Made by a program: the position numbers and the translations under genes. A DNA stretch of 64,000 bases, from positions 66,643,674-66,707,673 of the forward strand of contig NC_092350.1 in the NCBI RefSeq assembly GCF_963676685.1, written 5' to 3'. Positions 59,995 through 64,000 of the stretch are shown here, piece by piece (within the stretch, counting starts at the first letter, position 1; each line of letters opens with the position of its first letter). The notes beneath the pieces are model-generated. The model was given only the letters and a program-made list of their open reading frames with translations, was not told the origin of the DNA and did not search any database. Origin of the DNA: Mytilus edulis (taxonomy: Eukaryota > Mollusca > Bivalvia > Mytilida > Mytilidae).

Positions 59995-60257
59995 GTAATA
60001 TAAATTAATGTGTTGTCTATTTAGAAAAAAAACACAATTATATGACGTCATTCCAATATCTAAGATATTCTTTCAATTCCTTGTTCTACCTTGCACCCAT
60101 TATATATTTGATTTCCAATAAATGAATTTCAATGTACAAATAATTATAAAGAAAAACTTTTTTCAATAAAAAAAACCCACATCAAAAACAAAGTTATGTC
60201 TTTTGCTAGCATTACGAAAGCATCATCATACGTAAATTGAAACAACCTGTGACAGGA

Positions 60258-60345
60258 CACGAATGTTTTAGGCAATAACGTCAATTGTAAGTACAGCAAT
60301 GTCACGTTCTCATGTCCAACGCGGTAAATAATCAATAATTGTTCA
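60258..60345. repeat. Partial duplicate of the block at 56995-57090
   Basis: 'ggacacgaatgttttaggca', 'gcaatgtcacgttctcatgt' and 'aataattgttcacgcgactt' match 56995-57090. It fuses directly to 'cattcgtaaagccgaagaac' of the tandem unit, so a deletion joined the two parts. Confidence 0.65.
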
Positions 60346-61188
60346 CGCGACTTCATTCGTAAAGCCGAAGAACTACAGTCATGGGACAAAAATGAGTTCT
60401 CACTCAAAAATGTCCTATTATTTCAACTAAAACCGATATTTTTCAAAACAATATTATCGGGTAACAGTATGAGCGAATTTTATAATATAGATACAAAAAG
60501 ATGTAGAAATGTCTGAAGTTTTATTGTTTATTTGGCCATAATTTTCGTGTGTTTCATTTTCATCATCTGACGGGTTAAATACAAATGCAAATTTTGACGA
60601 TTTTAATTTGGTTAGAATAATTGCAAACTTTCAAGAAATATTGTTCTTTGTGTTCATCTCGTTAGAAAAAAAAATGAGCATGAATAATATAATAACCAAA
60701 TAAACAATAAAACTTCAGACATTTGTACATTTTCTGGTATCTATTTGATGAAATCGCTCATACAGTAACTTGGTAATTATTTTGAAAAATATTGATTTTA
60801 GTTGAAATGATAGGACATTTTTTGACTGGATATTGACTGTTGTCCAATGACTGTATATAATTTTGTTTTTATACACGTACAATTAGCTTAAGTTATTATT
60901 TCATTTTGAAAACGTAAAATGATATCAGTCTGATTAATGTGTTTCAAACTTCTACTTATATTAAGGGACATTTTCTGTTAATTGGTGCTCCATAAGATAA
61001 CCTTGTTTTTCATAAATTGAACATATATTAAAAAGCCTATCGTTAATGACCAAGGATTTTTGAGTTGTATATCATATTCAGCTACATCATATAAGTGCAA
61101 TTTCAATTGTAAGTAGAGTTCGTTATGAAAAAATTACATAGTGCTCCTGATTTACGATTATCATTACATCTTCAGAATTTACTTATAG

Positions 61189-61308
61189 ATACCGTTTTGA
61201 GAAACAGAATGAAATCACTGAGCTAACAAAGGAAGTGTTGAAACAGCAATCTAAATCAAAAGACCTAGAAATGGAGATCTACAGATTGCAGAGGAGAAAT
61301 ATGGAGCT
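61189..61308 (+). CDS. TRIM-like gene 2, coiled-coil exon c
   Basis: The acceptor 'acttatag' opens YRFEKQNEITELTKEVLKQ, then DLEMEIYRLQRRNMEL. A donor gtatgg at 61309 would give 120 nt, phase 2-2, 18 nt shorter than exons a and b. Without splicing the frame ends at 61327. The end differs because a repeat tail ('gagagttgtctcattggcac') follows at once, so the exon's 3' end may have been replaced by an insertion. Confidence 0.6.
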
Positions 61309-61334
61309 GTATGGTTTATTTTTATAAATTGTTA

Positions 61335-61385
61335 TTTGTATGGAGAGTTGTCTCATTGGCACTCACACCACATCTTCCTTTATCT
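61335..61385 (+). repeat. Tail of the 'cattggcactcacaccacat' family
   Basis: 'tggagagttgtctcattggc' followed by 'actcacaccacatcttcctt', the tail seen at 26840 and 34975. It directly follows exon c. Confidence 0.7.
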
Positions 61386-63071
61386 GTAATAAATATATTG
61401 TCAATGACGATTAAAAACCAAATATATGACTTCATTCCAATATATATGATCTTCTTTCATATCTCTTTATACCAAAAAGACTCTCGCAATATTGAACATG
61501 GAATAGTAAGTTCATATAAGGACATGCTCACAAAGATTTAATGACTGCGATATTAATTTGCGTCAGTGTAGGAGTGGTTACTCTTCAATGAGGATTTAAC
61601 CCATTGTTTTGAATTATAAAATTATTAAAGAAAAGGGATAATAAATTATGGGTCTGGTGTATGTTGTATCGGAAAACAACATTAGGTATAATGTAGTTTG
61701 GGAAGTTCGCACATTTTTTAAACTGTAAACATTTGCATGTATCATATTCCAGTCAATCTAGCATAAATTTGACCCTCACCTTGACGTAATTGCAACCGAA
61801 GATTCTTAAGTTTAAATTCGAGCATAATACCCAAAATATACACAAAAAGGTCCTATAAAATCTTACTTGAGGCAAACTAAAAAATCACGATATTAAAATT
61901 CCTATGTAGATTTGCATTGATATGGGAAATATCAATAAAAATTGATACAATTACAACTTTATCGCTTCTATTTAACATAGTGTATTGATATATAATGTTT
62001 AAGCTGTCTTAATAGTATAACAAACAACTCTAAAGGTGTTTTCAAATCTCTTATCAAGCTGACAACCTAGATTTCATAATTCATAAGTTCAGCATGTCGA
62101 GGTAAAGAATCACAATTTGAATAAAACTAATTAAGCATATAAAAAATTATTCTTCTTTTTGTGGTTTGAAAGTTTCTTCAAACAAGGAAGATGCTGCAAA
62201 AATATAATGTAGGGATGCAAACAATACCAAATATTCACATTATTTTTTCCAAATGGTCATAAAGCCATAAATTTGAAATTTCTTGAATGAAAAATATGCA
62301 AAAAAAGAAATAAATACCTACTACACTTCGTTTTTTCTTCATTTCATGAGCAGAAGATTATATGATATTGTCAAATAGGAACATATAACCCCATGAAAAT
62401 ATCATCTTGTACATGAATTTTTAGAAAACCAACCAAACACTGACAAAAAAGACTAATTTGTGCGGAGTTATCTTCCTTTCCTATTTTAATTTTCATTAGA
62501 AATTTAAAATGCTTATTTTGAGTTCTCCTCAAGTTAGATTTTATGGATCTTTTTTTTGTGTGTATATTTGGGGCATAATGTTAAAAATTGGAACTAAAAC
62601 ATTTTCTGCTGCAATTAGTTTGAGGTTCAAGTTTAGTTTGACTGGACTTTCAAGATATATTTAAAGTTATATCCTAATATGACGTGCTTCTTTCGCTTTA
62701 TGAATAAAACCATGCTCTATATCCAATAAAATTTGTTTGCACATGCGTATAATGACTACTGCATTATCAAATTTGGCATGCATTTAATAATTTTCATTAA
62801 CTTTAAACTCTTCCAAACTCTTAAATGATGCACATGTTGTTACTTATTCATTTTTTATTACTGTAAATTGTTGCCATTCGAAATTGACATATTTGAACTA
62901 GATACGACAACCGTTCATGCTGGCTGTTCAAACATCCTCTTTTTGAAAAATCACATTGCCAGTCGTTTCCTTGTTTACAAAAAAAGGGATGTTCATTGGA
63001 GAGCCTACACAAACCCTTTGCACTTATGCACATCGGGCATAGACATTACGTTAATTGTCATAATCAGAATC
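61386..63071. other. Intron of TRIM-like gene 2, nothing recognised
   Basis: AT-rich intron without supported exons. The frame near 62868-63104 partly overlaps the hairpin element that follows. Confidence 0.4.
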
Positions 63072-63232
63072 GAAATAATTGATACAAGCTATACATTATT
63101 GTAGTTTTAACATGGGGAGGCATTACATTTGTGTAATTTTAGCCCTCAAAAACGCTCGGGCAAAAATAATCACGAATAAAATGCCTACCAATGTTAAAAC
63201 TACAATTAAGTATAGCTTGCATCAATTATTTC
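63072..63232. mobile_element. Hairpin element, 53-bp arms (MITE-like)
   Basis: 'gaaataattgatacaagcta' at 63072 is matched inverted by 'tagcttgcatcaattatttc' ending at 63232. The arms continue through 'gtagttttaacat' / 'atgttaaaactac' with about six mismatches, around a 55-bp centre. It lies in the intron before the exon at 63773. Confidence 0.8.
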
Positions 63233-63772
63233 TTACACTTTGCCTGAATAGCCAATATGTATATATATCAAACATAGACAGTGGTTTTAAAAAATTTTAA
63301 AAAATGTGAAGTCATATACCCAGCAAAGTAAGTTGAATGCGTGATTGCAATCTTCGTTGTTTTTTTAATGTTAATCTTGCAGAATGTTATCTAAAATGAA
63401 ACGTCATTGCAGATCTTTTGTTAACGAAAAACAACCCGAAAAAAAACCAACATAATAAAACGTTCGAAATCGTAAAAGACATCAGTCTGATTTTGGGTTT
63501 TTCTAACACCGACTAATAAACCAGTTAATTTTTCCCCTTTTTGGATGCTTTTTGTTTCTAAACTTTTATTACATACGTTAAATATCAACTCAAAACCAGT
63601 CGTGATAGAATTGTTTTATTGGGTCGTATATTTCATTCAGCTACATAATATTCTGAAGAAATTAAGTTTCCAGTTTAGTGATATTCAAATGTAAATGAAT
63701 ATTTAACGCAACTTTAGAATTTAAAAAAAGACTGATATTAAAGGTCAATACTTATGATCTTGTAAATTTCAG

Positions 63773-63922
63773 AAGCCTAAATGAAAACAAAAAAGCGATG
63801 CAATCACTTAAGAAAGAATTACCGGAGGAAAAGGCTAACCGATATGGACTAGAGCAAACTGAATTAGATACTCGAGAATTGAGAGAAGAAATACAAGGTA
63901 GACCTTGTTGGAGCTTTGGAAG
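63773..63922 (+). CDS. TRIM-like gene 2, exon of the gene 1 coiled-coil type
   Basis: The acceptor 'tgtaaatttcag' and donor gtacgt bound 150 nt, phase 2-2. The peptide NENKKAMQSLKKELPEEKAN, then LREEIQGR, is homologous to 15385-15555, and the sequence past the donor is also shared ('gtttgtgcttgaagatgta'). The last codons differ (PCWSFG against KDTDFVKCVKEF). The intron before it shares words with the tandem units ('catcagtctgatt', 'cagctaca'), so this exon may itself descend from the same duplicated unit. The gene continues beyond the window. Confidence 0.72.
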
Positions 63923-64000
63923 GTACGTAAAAAAGTAAATGTTTGTACGTTTGTGCTTGAAGATGTAGTGTCATCTGACCTATTATTTGATGTAACGTAT

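Larger units (their letters stand above)
57340..61330 (+). repeat. Three tandem units, each carrying a coiled-coil exon
   Basis: Units start at about 57340, 59685 and 61010. Each has 'tcagctacat', 'agtgctcctgatttacgatt' and 'cattacatcttcagaattta' before the exon. Downstream, units 1 and 2 share 'agccgaagaactacagtcat', 'aaagatgtagaaatgtctga' and 'cgtaaaatgatatcagtctg'. Units 2 and 3 look closer to each other than to unit 1. Unit 1 is lengthened by a hairpin element and a TTAA-flanked element. Confidence 0.85.

Noticed and set aside
1..64000. tRNA, rRNA genes or CRISPR-like arrays
   Set aside because: I found no cloverleaf with A and B boxes, no rRNA sequence, and the only regular arrays have no spacers and belong to eukaryotic repeats.

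Overview
The window is eukaryotic nuclear DNA. It is AT-rich, its genes are split by GT-AG introns, and most of it is a mosaic of dispersed repeats. Several repeat families (the end motif reading 'cattggcaatcataccacatcttc', the block ending 'gtatactactgttgcctttatt', the 'tgaggtcaaggtcag' blocks) are ones I associate with Mytilus-type mussels. My best guess is a marine bivalve, probably a mytilid; that is recognition from memory, not a database result. Most open frames here are repeat-derived.

Left part (1-11.6 kb): a complete eight-exon gene on the + strand (3301-11581) encodes an unrecognised 197-residue, cysteine-rich, probably secreted protein. All junctions agree in phase. Three consecutive microexons of 12, 12 and 15 nt lie near its 3' end. 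A relic of the same signal-peptide exon lies at 1961.

Middle (11.6-31 kb): a minus-strand B-box/coiled-coil (TRIM-like, RING-less) gene is inferred from its first coding exon (29341-30140), a coiled-coil exon (15385-15555) and a terminal exon (14089-14422). Its very long intron holds repeats, a decayed integrase-transposon fragment with a PHD-like finger, and a 2-kb segment paralogous to 48.0-50.2 kb.

Middle-right (31-55 kb): three copies of an element carrying 22-bp tandem arrays (28.2, 32.3 and 36.7 kb, the last inverted), a 2.1-kb long-inverted-repeat element (39484-41626), one clear exon of a farnesoic-acid-O-methyltransferase-like domain (42904-43174, minus), an 876-bp inverted-repeat element with a recognisable empty site elsewhere in the window (48113-48988), and a decayed reverse-transcriptase element (50171-52655).

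Right part (55.5-64 kb): a second TRIM-like gene on the + strand, head-to-head with the first. After its B-box exon come three tandemly duplicated coiled-coil exons and one exon of the type seen in the first gene, all of phase class 2-2; the gene runs off the window. The duplicated units carry a TTAA-flanked inverted-repeat element in one copy only, which gives a relative order of events.
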